Positions 12,386-24,688 of a DNA stretch of 64,000 nucleotides are shown in pieces. The stretch covers positions 61,260,230-61,324,229 of the forward strand of contig CM051516.1 in NCBI GenBank assembly GCA_028015205.1, read 5' to 3'. The position numbers were made by a program, and so were the translations under genes. The notes beneath the pieces are model-generated. The model searched no databases. It was not told the DNA's origin and saw only the letters and a list, made by a program, of their open reading frames with translations. How positions within the stretch are numbered: the stretch's first letter is position 1; each line of letters opens with the position of its first letter. This DNA is from Mytilisepta virgata. Its lineage: Eukaryota > Mollusca > Bivalvia > Mytilida > Mytilidae.

Positions 12386-13871
12386 TAAATTTCAATAGAT
12401 TTATAATATTTACCATTGAAATTCAATAGTGAATTTTACTGCAAAACAACTTTTAATTTATACGCGATATCCATAACTGAACAAAAATATAAATTTTGTT
12501 GCAGTAACTTAATCATTCTCTAGTCACTGACAGACTATAAAATGTCAGATTTCCAGTCGGCATTTAGATTAATAAAATTCATAATTTAAAACTATGGAAG
12601 CATAACATGAAATTAATGGGGATATAATGTTTGTTACTTATTCCATTTTCCATTTCCTGATTCAAGAATGAATAAGTAATCAGTTACTGTGTGTCTCACA
12701 TACTTTGGCAAATGATTTTGTGATGAAGAACCCGGACTTCATTCATTTATGTATATTTGAAATAACAATTAGGAATGTCTTAAAAGTCAAGATAGATCAA
12801 ACTTTCGGAACCAAAACTTGCACATATTCTGCAATGTCACATTTGTTTGTGGTGACGTCTTATATGATGCAAATATCAGTGAAATGCACACAAAAATTGG
12901 AAAATCAGCTCTCGTTAAATATTTGGGACAATTCAGCAGTGGAAAAGACAAAAATTCATTATGACTATTGGAAACAAAGGGTAGTGTAATACTTTTCATT
13001 TTCATTTTTAAGAAACATTTGAGATATCTCTAAAAAACCACTTGCAGTTTGAAAAAAAGACACACAGTAGTAATTTGTTGTTAAATCTTGAAATGTGAAT
13101 TAAGATTACTGTGGATTCATGTAAATATTTTTGTTCTTAAGTATTGAAAGTCAAAATTTTAATACTGAATTTTGTGGTTTTAAATTTATTTGTTCTAACC
13201 TATAATTAAATTATCATTTTGTTAAATTCTTAAATAAAGGGCTCCATTACATCCATAATAAATTTGTATCCAACAAAATGTAATGTTTCCATAGTAACAG
13301 ACTTGATAGCTCTAAAATGTGATATGATTTTAACTCTTAGAATTGTGTGAGCTAACAGTGTAAGAACAAAGATATTGTCGTGATAGATGTGTTCATTTAC
13401 TGTCACTAATATAGAACATGTAGCACTAAATGTGTAGTAATTTGGAAATTATTATGATGGTTGTGAAAAGAATGTGTTCAGGTTGTTAAACAGCTGAAAT
13501 AACACAATAAAGTCATTTTATGTTTCTGTGCTGTTTCAGTTTTTTTTATGCCTTTAATAAGCAGTAGAGTAAGTAAGATGTATATATGGAAGTATTGCTT
13601 TTCTAACAGATTTAATTCTAGCAATTACTTCATTGAAAGTTTCATATGAAAACATTCAATCAGGAAGTAATATTTTGTATCCATATAGTTTTATTCCTTT
13701 ATCTTTGCTTCCTTTTTGGAGTTAATTTGAAATATATATATAAGTACAAGTAGGTATACATTTACTAGTATTATTCTTGTTACACAGAATCAAGTCTTTT
13801 CTGAACTTATTTTCATGGCGATGTAACTTGCTTACTGAGTTTTTATTTTGGTAAATCAACCAATGTAGTTG
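12386..13871. other. AT-rich DNA with one dispersed repeat copy
   Basis: 12770-12945 resembles 6050-6215, which explains the open frames at 12705-13005. The rest shows no gene. Confidence 0.45.
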
Positions 13872-14505
13872 AGTTTTTGTCTCTGAAGGCAAGCCTCAGG
13901 CTTTTCTTTCTTGCAGGCTTTCTCTATTTTTTCACAATGTACAAGACCTAAACAAACCATATTTTGTTTTAAGATGCTAATATGGTCTGAACTCTCTACC
14001 TGATATATATCATCTGTTTGACCTCATTTTCATGGTTCATTGACCTTGTTAAATTTGTGTCCAGTTTTCGTACATCAAGTTTCTCAAAAACAACTATCCA
14101 GACGAGTATTTGATATTTGATCTAGATTCTTCATTGAAGGACTATGTCAGTGTGGTGTATGTCATAAGGCCTTGACCTCAATTTCACGATTCACTGACTT
14201 TAAAGTCTGTGTCAAAGTTTTGTGATTAGGATGCTTAGTAGCTATAAGTGTTAGCTCAACTATATTTGGTCTATTCCACGCAAGGTATACAAAGGTGTGT
14301 GACATGTTATCGGATCTCGACTTCATCAAAGTTCAGAAATTTATGTCTAGCTCAACTGTATTTGGTCTGTATCTTACTTATTAGGTGTTTATAGCTGTTT
14401 GGCGTATGACGTCTAACCATAACCTCATGTTCATTCAAACATCAGCTGAAAGACTATTTCATGCATGAATCGGGCAAGATATATTTGTTTGTCAACTCTT
14501 GTTTA
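13872..14505 (+). repeat. Decayed copy of family B repeat
   Basis: It starts tttttgtctctgaaggcaag, contains gacctcattttcatggttca and taagtgttagctcaactata, and ends gggcaagatatatttgtttg then tcaactcttgtt, as in the intact copy. Confidence 0.6.
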
Positions 14506-17036
14506 TTTTTAGCCAGTTCTTCATAACCACACGGTACTCAAACTTTATTAAGTGTGTAATTTTATTCATTGTTATCTGTTAATTCTTGCCATTAGCTCAA
14601 TTTAATGATTCAGAGACTAAGAGTTGTATTCCTACTTTGATAAAAAAAAATCTGTTTTTGGTGGAATAACTGGGGGACACAAGAGAGAACCACTGAATTT
14701 TCGCAGCAATCAATCCTTCAAACACTTCTTGACACAAGATGGATTAAAACCCACAACCTCAGTGTTGCATTCATGATTATGCTCTTATAATTAAAAGAAA
14801 AAAAAAGTGTTACCTGCACCCATCAATCACTTGATAAGGATGATTTAGTCACTTTCCCCTTCAATAAATTTTTATTGAAATTAAATCTCAACAATGGAAT
14901 AACATCTTTACAATATATGACAAAAACAGGTTGCACACACCAACAGACAGACAAATGTAAAACAGGTGAACAGTATATCATTATAACAATAGATATTACA
15001 GCTGAGGAATAGTGTGTCAATTCCTTTGTAGAAATGTTTACCTAGGTTTCTTGGTGTTGTCTCCCTTGTTACAGGCACATTCAGTTATGGTTAGTGGTCC
15101 CTAGCAATGGTTCAAATTCCAAATTTCAACATGGCAAACTTAAATTAATAAAGAGAAACCAATTTTGTGATGTACAGACAAGGGTAAAACTTTTGATGCT
15201 TTTTGGCAGGGGCATAAAAATCAGTTGCAATGACAGGTCCACATCCAACAATTAGTAAAAATTTGGCTGAGATTTTTTACCACAGTCGAACTTAAAAGAT
15301 CTAACATAACTTGTGAATAAAGGAAACAACACTTATATACACAACACTTATAAATGTATGATTAATGATATCATAGCACTATTTGGACTTTTGAGGGCAT
15401 TTCAGCAACTACGTTAGGCTGCCTTTTCTTCATTATAACTATAAGTGCAAGAAAATAAAAAAAAAATCTGTAATATTAGTAACTCTTTATTTCATCTCAA
15501 TAAAATGCATAAAAAACAATAAAAGATTTTCTAAATCACAGGTAAAAAGACTGTCAAAAATATTATTCTCCTTGCTGAACACACATGTGTATAAATGCAG
15601 TAAGGTTTTAACATACACAATTAATATGATTGTTTTAATTATTTTAGAACTGAATAAAACATTTATCCTTTCCAGTAACACGACAGAACATTATCACAGT
15701 TATATTTTATAACAGGTCTGACTAGAATCAACAACATATACTGACATTTTGAAACTGAAAAATATACAAAAAAAAAAACCTCTCTTAGAATATTATATAT
15801 TAACAGATTAAAGTATTGATAGTTCCAAGAAAGTAAAGTGAGGTTTTTTTTCAGAAACAGAAAAATACAAGATTGTAAGATGTGCTAGAATGTTTTAAAA
15901 TTACAAAGTATAAATCTTTAGTTTTTAACAATAACAGACAATTTACTTGTTTTAAAGGGTGTAAGTACATTTTTGTACTTTCAAAAATTCCTGAAAGAAT
16001 AGACTGTTCATAATGTTTTAAAGCTTAAAATTCGTACATTCTGTTTTGGACGAGAAATAAGCATAATTACATTTATTTCATACAAAATCTCGGAATAAGA
16101 AAAATTTGAATATTGTAATGTTGCAATTTATCAAAATTTCAGGGTTATACATCACTTAACTAGTATCTCTCTTTTTTTATACTTTTGGCAGTAACACAAA
16201 TTTGTTCTAATTTAGAAATAAATATTGATATTTCACCAGTGAAATACTGTTGTCATTGAATGAAACTCATCCAACTATATAATGGTTAAAAAATTCAATT
16301 CAGCATGAAGAAAAAAGGTCATTGTGAAAAGGTTTAAAATATAAATTTAAAATATACACAGCTAGTAACCCAGAAATGTTATTACTGATAAAATTAAGAA
16401 GAACTACTATTTCTCAAAATGTAATATCTTTTAGTTATCTGTCCTTTGCTGGTGTAAGGACCATTTATATAATTGATCTTGTACTCATGCCACAAACCTG
16501 CCTAAAAGTAAAACTTTATCTATCAAAAAGACAATTATGTATTGCTTGAAAGAGCCTTTTCAATTAGCATGAATCTTTTTGGAATAAAATCAACTTCCTT
16601 AACAATAGTACCAGTACCGGTATATATTCCTTTAACAACAGTAAGATATAATCCTTTAGCTGGATTACAATTTAAAACTAATTTTAATAGTAGCACTTGA
16701 ATACAAATAACCATTTTTCATTTATATAATAACACTTTGATATCTATTACTTATACAGCCATTAAAAAAATTTGTTTGAACTTTTAGAATAAATATGTAT
16801 TGAAAACAACAAATATTTTGAGCAAAACCACTCAATATGTATAGTGCATGTTTTCATATAAAAACCCCCAAAAATAGTTGTGATCCAAGAAAAAAAAAAA
16901 AAATAAATAAAATGACAGATGCATTATGAAGATTTAAGTCACATGGTTAATTTGATCTCACATGATTAGTTTTAATGAAGATAATGAATATGCAAATGAA
17001 ATTCAGCACTAAATGACAATTAAAGCACAGTCATGA
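14506..17036. other. AT-rich stretch, possibly AKIP1 3' UTR or intergenic
   Basis: No exon is recognised. Several minus-strand AATAAA-like signals (for example near 14865 and 15488) could end the AKIP1 transcript. Confidence 0.4.
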
Positions 17037-17168
17037 TCATATACAGAAGTCAAGTTCAACTGATTGTCCTTCGTTGACATGAACCACGTGTTTCTGTTGT
17101 TTTCCCCAGCTTCCCGCTGTCACGGAGTACGTTCCTGGCTGAACAACAACGTGTACATCTTCTGTTCT
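17037..17168 (-). CDS. AKIP1: AKIP1 homologue, terminal coding exon
   Basis: On the minus strand, after acceptor ttatagttacag (AG at 17169-17170), 43 codons and TGA encode RTEDVHVVVQPGTYSVTAGS, then WGKQQKHVVHVNEGQSVELD and FCI. The features PGTYSVT, HVV.V and GQSV(E/D)L.F match the remembered C terminus of AKIP1 (A-kinase-interacting protein 1), which binds the PKA catalytic subunit and modulates NF-kB signalling. The exon is in phase 0 with 21094-21198. Human AKIP1 has extra sequence between these blocks, so a further exon in 17.2-21.1 kb may have been missed. Confidence 0.75.
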   Translation of the reverse strand, partial: RTEDVHVVVQPGTYSVTAGSWGKQQKHVVHVNEGQSVELDFCI

Positions 17169-17301
17169 CTGTAACTATAAGCAGACTTTTATGTGCCAAA
17201 TTTCCATATGTATATTGGTGCATTTGGTGCAAGATTGATTTAAGTTATACTCCCCGAAATAACTACGAGTTTATCTGAAATTTATTAATACATGTATATA
17301 T

Positions 17302-17680
17302 AGATTCTCCTTCAGGTACGAGTGAGTTATGGAATTTCTCCACCCGAGATAGTTAAATTTTCGATTTTCAACACGCGACCATTTAGCGAGTGTTAAAATC
17401 TAAAATTTAACTATTGAGGGTGGAAAAATTCCATAACTCACGAGTAAATTGAAGGAGAATCTGTTTCTCCTATGACTTTCGACAATAAAATGTCGTTGCT
17501 ATGTAGTTTGGTTTACATAGACGTCATTTCGGGACTTCTCTAGTTTATCGTTCCAATAACTGTAGAAAAAAGGGCGGTAATTCCCACGTAGAAAAAATTT
17601 AATCACCGGGAATTGATTAAAGTTATTATGTATTTTTATCCCACTGATTAAACACGTCAAGAATAGGAGAAAAGAAATTT
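17302..17680. mobile_element. Hairpin MITE, copy 1 (in AKIP1 intron)
   Basis: It begins agattctccttcaggtacga and ends agaataggagaaaag. Roughly the first 160 bp fold into a long hairpin: gagttatggaatttctccac pairs with gtggaaaaattccataactc, and agttaaattttcgattttca with the taaaatctaaaatttaact arm. The rest carries gacgtcatttcgggact and gcggtaattcccacgtag. A close copy lies at 44535-44915. No ORF. Confidence 0.8.
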
Positions 17681-18286
17681 AACTTTTTCATCTCATAATC
17701 TGTAATACAATTGTATGAAGATTTTATCATTTGTTTAAAAGGACATAAACTCAATTTGATGTTGAACATATGAATAATCAACTTCAGACATTTTGGAGAA
17801 TTTTACCACTATAAACAAAAACACAGCAATATTGATATACTGTTACTCTGCAATGTCTGAAATAATCTTCATATTAATAATATAGGGTTATTGCACAAAT
17901 ACAGGGAAATATTGTCTCAAGTAGGATGTAATATTGCATCCTGGAAATAACCCGAAAAACTATCAGACATCATTCTTACAATGCAATATTCCTCTTCGTG
18001 CCATATCGTCGAATATTGCACATTATTTTGTGGTTACGTTCTACAGGGAATATTACTTTGCTATACAATAAATGAAGATATTGGATAAGGTCTGTGTAAC
18101 AACAGATCTAAAAAGTACCAAAATAGGTCACTGTACACTACAGATCCGATATGTGTGTTACACTGCCTGTCTTTGAAAAACCTTAAGGCCAAAAATTAAC
18201 TTTTCTTTGTTTGTCCCTTTTTCTGGCTTCAGACAACAATCAGTAGGTAAATCTTTGGCTCAAAAATGCTGAACTTGTACAGAAAA
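17681..18286. other. AKIP1 intron, no feature recognised
   Basis: Non-coding AT-rich sequence. No missing AKIP1 exon was identified here. Confidence 0.4.
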
Positions 18287-18299
18287 ATGATATACATGT

Positions 18300-18560
18300 T
18301 TGTTTGTTTGTTTGTTTAGTTGGGGTTTTATGCCGTTTTCAGCACATTTGGCTATTTTGCGGCAGCCAGTTTTTATTGGTGGAGGAAGCCGGAGTACCTG
18401 GAGAGAACCACAGACCTTCGGAAGGAAAATTGGCAATCCTTGTCAATTAAGGTCGGAGTCGAACACACCCCGACACAGGTGAGATTCGAACTCGCAACCT
18501 CTGCGTTGACAGGCTAGTGGTTATGACGAACTACCTAGACCACTCGGCCACCGAGGCCCC
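18300..18560 (-). mobile_element. tRNA-derived SINE with 13-bp target-site duplication
   Basis: On the minus strand the head reads GGGGCCTCGGTGGCCGAGTG, with the pol III A box TGGCCGAGTGG, then a B box in GAGTTCGAATCTCACC. The tail ends in (AAAC)n, seen on the plus strand as tgtttgtttgtttgttt. The direct repeat atgatatacatgt flanks it at 18287-18299 and 18561-18573, so the copy is complete. The body contains ggagtacctggagagaacca, the likely source of the 60-bp minisatellite at 22.6 kb. It resembles the bivalve RUDI-like SINEs (from memory). The small ORFs at 18300-18517 are read through it. Confidence 0.85.
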
Positions 18561-18806
18561 ATGATATACATGTATATATATTCTAAGCCATATTGTTTTA
18601 AACTGCTTATCCTGGTACAGAGATAGAAATTAACTTTTATAGAGACCCTTCACAATTTCCTTTGACCCTTCACATAATTATTCTAATAAAATCAAGTTAA
18701 AAATTTTTGTTAAATAAAAATTTCCCGGTACAGGCAGATTTTCATGATAAAGTAGGAAATGACAAAATTTTTTAAATGTTGGCTTAAAAACACACAAATG
18801 TATTAA

Positions 18807-19192
18807 GGATGCTCGCTGGTCTTGTTTTGGTTTTTTTGTCAGATTTTCGGAATCCTCGGGTTTTATCCATTTCTTAAACATGAAATTTTTTGTCCATGAA
18901 CCCCCGCTTTTTCTTTTATAATTCAATCATATATACCTTAAAATGGTATTTGACAAAATTTTATGAAATCCTTTTTATTTTTTCATACATTTTTGAGAGA
19001 CTGAAGTTGTCAATGCAAATGAAAAATCCAGAGAAAACCAATTTCCTGCCCCTTTCAAGGCCTTATAGCTCTAAAATGAGCACATGAACCTATATTTTTT
19101 TTCTTACTTATTTGTTTACTATTCATATGTTCTGTCAAATTAAAACACCTATTTCAAATCCTATTTATTTCCTATTAGACCAGTGATCATCC
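18807..19192. mobile_element. TTAA-flanked MITE (piggyBac-like target), 386 bp
   Basis: TTAA at 18803-18806 and 19193-19196 flank the ends ggatgctcgctggtc and gaccagtgatcatcc, which are inverted repeats with two mismatches. No coding capacity. Confidence 0.7.
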
Positions 19193-19768
19193 TTAAGATC
19201 AAATTTCATTGGTGCTAACAAAATGATTTTTTAATCATCTGCATAATAGATCTTAAATAGCTGTGAAAAAAGCATTATTTGACTGCATCGCCCAAAACCA
19301 ATCAAATCTGTGTGATAAATCTGTAAGCTTGTACATGTTGTATGCACATTATATCAAAGTAATTTAATCAATTCTATTTTAACCCTTACTCTGAGCCAAG
19401 AATTTTTTTTTTCTTTTTTGTTTTAACTTTCAATCTATTTAACTTTGTATAGCTCTACTTTATATAAAAATGAAATTGATATTAACAATAATTATTCATT
19501 CAATTTGAAAAAAAAAAAAAAATGCATGACACATTCTGCAGGAATATTGGAAATACATGTTATTCATCTGATGAGAAATTTGATCTAGGAACAATGTAAA
19601 AACTAAAATACAATGTGCAGCTAGACTAACACAAAACACTCCACTTGCTTTCAAACACAAACAAAAACTCACATTATCATCTGGTAATACATATATAATG
19701 AGAATAAGTTATCTGTCATCATCACTTGTAAATGTAGTATAACTATTTTTTTAATTTCAATATCTTAA

Positions 19769-20477
19769 GGTAGGAGGTACCTAAATCCGCTAAATTATGG
19801 ATTTTCTTGAAATTTTATGTGCATTTTAGCTTTTATATTTCTTCAATGAGGTTGATTTAAAACCCTTAAAATAAAGGTCTTTTACAGTAGATTCATAGCA
19901 AACTGCCGAAAATAATTAATAATTTCGGTTTAAATAGTCATTTCGCAAAACTAATCCCTAGAATTTTCTATAAAAACGATATGTTATTGCTGTGAACTTT
20001 TTCATTTTAATGATACTAGATAAACATAGGGTCATCAGCTTCGTTTTCGTTGCGGAAATCATTTACATGTAACTATACGTACTGTCTGTAAAAACACTAA
20101 AAATCTACATTTTTTTATCGTGACGACACTACGCTAATTTTGGCTTTTTGACACTTATTTTCACTTTTCATATAGTAATAAATCTAATATACTAAAAAAA
20201 CAAATCTGGTGACCCCTAATAAATTTTATATCAATAAAAAGATAATTTCAATGGCAATAATATATCTTTATATAGTCTATATATTTGACTTTTTGCAGCG
20301 ATACCTACGTGCTTTCTATGTATTTACACATCTGTTTGCTAAAAATTGAAACACCTTATTTCGGGAAGTATTAAAGGTACATTATATTTTTGATATTCAG
20401 ATGCAGTTCAACGTACTCTAGTTGCATGCTAAATTTGATAAAAATCCGAAATATAGCCAAATTAGGTACCTCCTACC
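19769..20477. mobile_element. TTAA-flanked MITE, 709 bp
   Basis: TTAA at 19765-19768 and 20478-20481 flank perfect 16-bp ends GGTAGGAGGTACCTAA and TTAGGTACCTCCTACC. Imperfect pairing continues inward. No transposase frame is seen, so it is non-autonomous. The target site suggests a piggyBac-type transposase. Confidence 0.8.
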
Positions 20478-21093
20478 TTAAACAACATATTATTCACAAA
20501 TGCATGGCTTGTCTCATGTCAGAGAATTGTAAAGTGCTAGAAATGAGTATATACAAGGTGATAGGATGTGCAGCTGGAATAGGTCACATTTCCCAGCTTG
20601 AAAATACATGTATGTGAATAGTTGGGGAAAATAATCAGAAATTTATGATATTATGGTTAATAAATTTCACATTACTAATTATATGAAAAGCCTTGAAATT
20701 TTACACAGCTTTGTGTAATCACTACATTAAAATTGCTGAGATTAAAGTTATTCGTCTGTCGTCTTTCTTGATGCACCTTGCTGTGTTTTTTGTCCACGGA
20801 TTTTCCCCTCTTTTGACACTTTTGGTATATCTACTTTTTCTTATAGAGCATACAAAACCTCTCCTCTATGGGAAAATGGTTAAATTTTTAACTGCACAAT
20901 ATATGAAAAGGTATACATTTTTAAAATCTCAATTATATGAAAAGGGTGCGGTAACAGAAGCCCAGCAGCACCCAATATCAATTAATTATTGAAGTGGCCA
21001 CCCTGAGGAAAATTATAGCACAATTACAACTCATATTCTTCTCCAAGTATATTTTTACTTAATAACTTGTGTCCCAATCATCAATAAACTTAC

Positions 21094-21198
21094 AGGATTT
21101 TTATACTGTATTGCACTATATTCTGGATGATGGAAACGACTACAATGTTGAATATCACAGCTGTCATTAACCGGTTTTTTCTGGGTGTCGTAATATTT
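21094..21198 (-). CDS. AKIP1: AKIP1 homologue, internal exon (KYY motif)
   Basis: This is a 105-nt phase-0 exon between acceptor attacag (AG at 21199-21200) and donor gtaagt (21088-21093 on the minus strand). It encodes KYYDTQKKPVNDSCDIQHCS, then RFHHPEYSAIQYKNP. Spliced after 26104-26184 it gives QTSRQCKKYY, matching the remembered AKIP1 sequence YTSSQCGKYY. The Cys/His-rich continuation is less conserved. Confidence 0.75.
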
Positions 21199-22590
21199 CT
21201 GTAATAAAAGGCAGTTGTTAGAATCAGTAGTAAATAGAGTATAAAATAAAATATCGATTTTATATATAGTTTTAAAAGTTAGCCAGTTAGGTATACTGGC
21301 TGGCTACCCTATCAATCTTGACCGGTACCAGATTTGCCATCCAAGGTTTTCTGTCAATTTTATCGAAATTCATGTGGTGGTGCGGTGCTCCTATGAAATG
21401 AAGGAGTCAAATACATAAGACATAAGAAGGAGATGCTGTTCTTCAAAGCGCCTTTGTAATCGACATAGTTGAAAACGCCTTGATGACGCGACTTGGCTTT
21501 CTTCTTCCACGTTGTGTCGGGTCTTTATGATATTCTCTAGATTGTTCACACATTTTAATGTCAGAACATGGAGGCCGTTCTGTCGGTTTCTGTTGCCGTT
21601 TATTCGGCTGGAAACTTTAAGAAAGACTTGGTAACAAATGTGTTGCGCAGATTTTCGAAGAAGGAAATATTTGAAGACATGAGGAAACTGATAGCTTGAG
21701 ACACCCTAGAATTTAAAATACTGCCCTATAATGATGGTTTGTAATTTCCTATTTACAAGTACCAAAAAAAAACAAATTTACCAAAAAAATAAAATAATTT
21801 ACCTACCTACCTCACACCTGACTTGATAGGGTCGGGTTTGGGGAAACAAACAATTATTTATTTTTGGCCTAACAAAAAACATCAAACATTGGTTCCAAAT
21901 ATAATCAGGAAGATTTTTACAAGCTATTTTATTTGTAGTGCTTTCTATGTAAATTTTTATGAATTATCCCCCTTGGCAACAATGTTCTATAGTGCTTTCT
22001 TTGTAAAAGTTATCTCAAAATGGGGATAAGCGTTTAGCCTGAACTGAATTGCATTTAATATTACAACTCATATTAAGAAAAAATTTATAATAAATAGCTG
22101 TGAATTTCAAAAGCCTTCTAGCAGCAATGAAAATAGTTTGCAAAGATAACACATTGTAGATGTACACAAATTATTGGTATAACACTTGTTATCTCCCCTG
22201 TTCATAGTACATTCTATATAAAAAAAATATCTCAGAAAGACAGGTCACAACTACGAAAAATTCACCAGATCTGTTAATAAATATACAAAAGAAATGCAAA
22301 AACATACATAAAAAGAAAATCCATTTCCATCATGTGCCACTGGATTTTGAATTTTATATGGAATGGTACAAAAAAAAAGCAACACATATTTTACTTCACA
22401 GTGAATCAGAAATTTCTAAAAACTTTGTGTAGAAATAGCAAGATATAAGATATGGTACTCAGCCAGTAGTAATTTTCCTGTAAGTAGCAATGCCATTGAC
22501 ACTAATTTTACACTGCAAAATTTCTAGACCATTCTTTGTTTTGGGTCTTAGGCCAATTTAAATGCATTTGGCTATATGTATATAGTGTTG
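21199..22590. other. AKIP1 intron with an unexplained GC-richer patch and a repeat end
   Basis: 21300-21720 is less AT-rich and has short ORFs on both strands (plus 21568-21699, 43 codons, starting MEAVLSVSVAVYS), with no recognised family. 21795-21890 carries gtttggggaaacaaacaatt, shared with the minus strand at about 60990-61050, so it is a dispersed repeat. The rest shows nothing. Confidence 0.4.
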
Positions 22591-22597
22591 ATTAGAA

Positions 22598-24686
22598 TGG
22601 AAGTCCAAGTACCTGGAGAAAACAACAGACCTTCTACTGGAAAAATGGTGATTAGGAGGGAAGTCCAAGTACCTGGAGAAAACAACAGACCTTCTACTGG
22701 AAAAATGGTGATTAGGAGGGAAGTCCAAGTACCTGGAGAAAACAACAGACCTTCTGCTGGAAAAATGGTGATTAGGAGGGAAGTCCAAGTACCTGGAGAA
22801 AACAACAGACCTTCTACTGGAAAAATGGTGATTAGGAGGGAAGTCCAAGTACCTGGAGAAAACAACAGACTGTCTGCTGGAAAAATGGTGATTAGGAGGG
22901 AAGTCCAAGTACCTGGAGAAAACAACAGACTGTCTGCTGGAAAAATGGTGATTAGGAGGGAAGTCCAAGTACCTGGAGAAAACAACAGACCTTCTACTGG
23001 AAAAATGGTGATTAGGAGGGAAGTCCAAGTACCTGGAGAAAACAACAGACCTTCTACTGGAAAAATGGTGATTAGGAGGGAAGTCCAACTACCTGGAGAA
23101 AACAACAGACCTTCTACTGCAAAAATGGTGATTAGGAGGGAAGTCCAAGTACCTGGAGAAAACAACAGACTGTCTGCTGGAAAAATGGTAATTAGGAGGG
23201 AAGTCCAAGTACCTGGAGAAAACAACAGACCTTCTACTGGAAAAATGGTGATTAGGAGGGAAGTCCAACTACCTGGAGAAAACAACAGACCTTCTACTGC
23301 AAAAATGGTGATTAGGAGGGAAGTCCAAGTACCTGGAGAAAACAACAGACTGTCTGCTGGAAAAATGGTGATTAGGAGGGAAGTCCAAGTACCTGGAGAA
23401 AACAACAGACTGTCTGCTGGAAAAATGGTGATTAGGAGGGAAGTCCAAGTACCTGGAGAAAACAACAGACCTTCTACAGGAAAAATGGTGATTAGGAGGG
23501 AAGTCCAAGTACCTGGAGAAAACAACAGACCTTCTGCTGGAAAAATGGTAATTAGGAGGGAAGTCCAAGTACCTGGAGAAAACAACAGACCTTCTACTGG
23601 AAAAATGGTGATTAGGAGGGAAGTCCAACTACCTGGAGAAAACAACAGACCTTCTACTGCAAAAATGGTGATTAGGAGGGAAGTCCAAGTACCTGGAGAA
23701 AACAACAGACTGTCTGCTGGAAAAATGGTAATTAGGAGGGAAGTCCAAGTACCTGGAGAAAACAACAGACCTTCTACTGGAAAAATGGTGATTAGGAGGG
23801 AAGTCCAACTACCTGGAGAAAACAACAGACCTTCTACTGCAAAAATGGTGATTAGGAGGGAAGTCCAAGTACCTGGAGAAAACAACAGACTGTCTGCTGG
23901 AAAAATGGTGATTAGGAGGGAAGTCCAAGTACCTGGAGAAAACAACAGACTGTCTGCTGGAAAAATGGTGATTAGGAGGGAAGTCCAAGTACCTGGAGAA
24001 AACAACAGACCTTCTACTGGAAAAATGGTGATTAGGAGGGAAGTCCAAGTACCTGGAGAAAACAACAGACCTTCTGCTGGAAAAATGGTAATTAGGAGGG
24101 AAGTCCAAGTACCTGGAGAAAACAACAGACCTTCTACTGGAAAAATGGTGATTAGGAGGGAAGTCCAAGTACCTGGAGAAAACAACAGACCTTCTACTGG
24201 AAAAATGGTGATTAGGAGGGAAGTCCAAGTACCTGGAGAAAACAACAGACTGTCTGCTGGAAAAATGGTAATTAGGAGGGAAGTCCAAGTACCTGGAGAA
24301 AACAACAGACTGTCTGCTGGAAAAATGGTGATTAGGAGGGAAGTCTAAGTACCTGGAGAAAACAACAGACCTTCTGCTGGAAAAATGGTGATTAGGAGGG
24401 AAGTCCAAGTACCTGGAGAAAACAACAGACTGTCTGCTGGAAAAATGGTAATTAGGAGGGAAGTCCAAGTACCTGGAGAAAACAACAGACCTTCTACTGG
24501 AAAAATGGTGATTAGGAGGGAAGTCTAAGTACCTGGAGAAAACAACAGACTGTCTGCTGGAAAAATGGTAATTAGGAGGGAAGTCCAAGTACCTGGAGAA
24601 AACAACAGACCTTCTGCTGGAAAAATGGTGATTAGGAGGGAAGTCTAAGTACCTGGAGAAAACAACAGACCTTCTGCTGGAAAAAT
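22598..24686. repeat. 60-bp minisatellite, about 35 units, with 540-bp higher-order repeat
   Basis: The unit begins aagtccaagtacctggagaa and continues aacaacagaccttctactgg then aaaaatggtgattaggaggg. About 35 copies run in register with few differences. The main variants are cttctactgg, cttctgctgg, tgtctgctgg and an actgc form that always follows a unit with ccaact. Variant order over 23041-23580 (nine units) recurs over 23581-24120. Because 60 is a multiple of three, frames on both strands stay open for 500-plus codons. Those ORFs lack start context and any family, and are array artefacts. The array lies in the AKIP1 intron between exons 26104-26184 and 21094-21198. Confidence 0.95.
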
Positions 24687-24688
24687 TA

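Noticed and set aside
18300..18560. A tRNA gene on the minus strand
   Set aside because: It has A and B boxes, but the body continues into a SINE with an (AAAC)n tail and target-site duplication. No complete tRNA fold was found.
22572..24588. Very long ORFs on both strands (up to 590 codons) with perfect 20-residue repeats
   Set aside because: They are the 60-bp minisatellite read in frame. Both strands are open, there is no start or splice context, and the array lies inside the AKIP1 intron.
22598..24686. CRISPR-like regular array
   Set aside because: There is no repeat/spacer alternation, as the whole 60-bp unit is conserved. The genome is eukaryotic.
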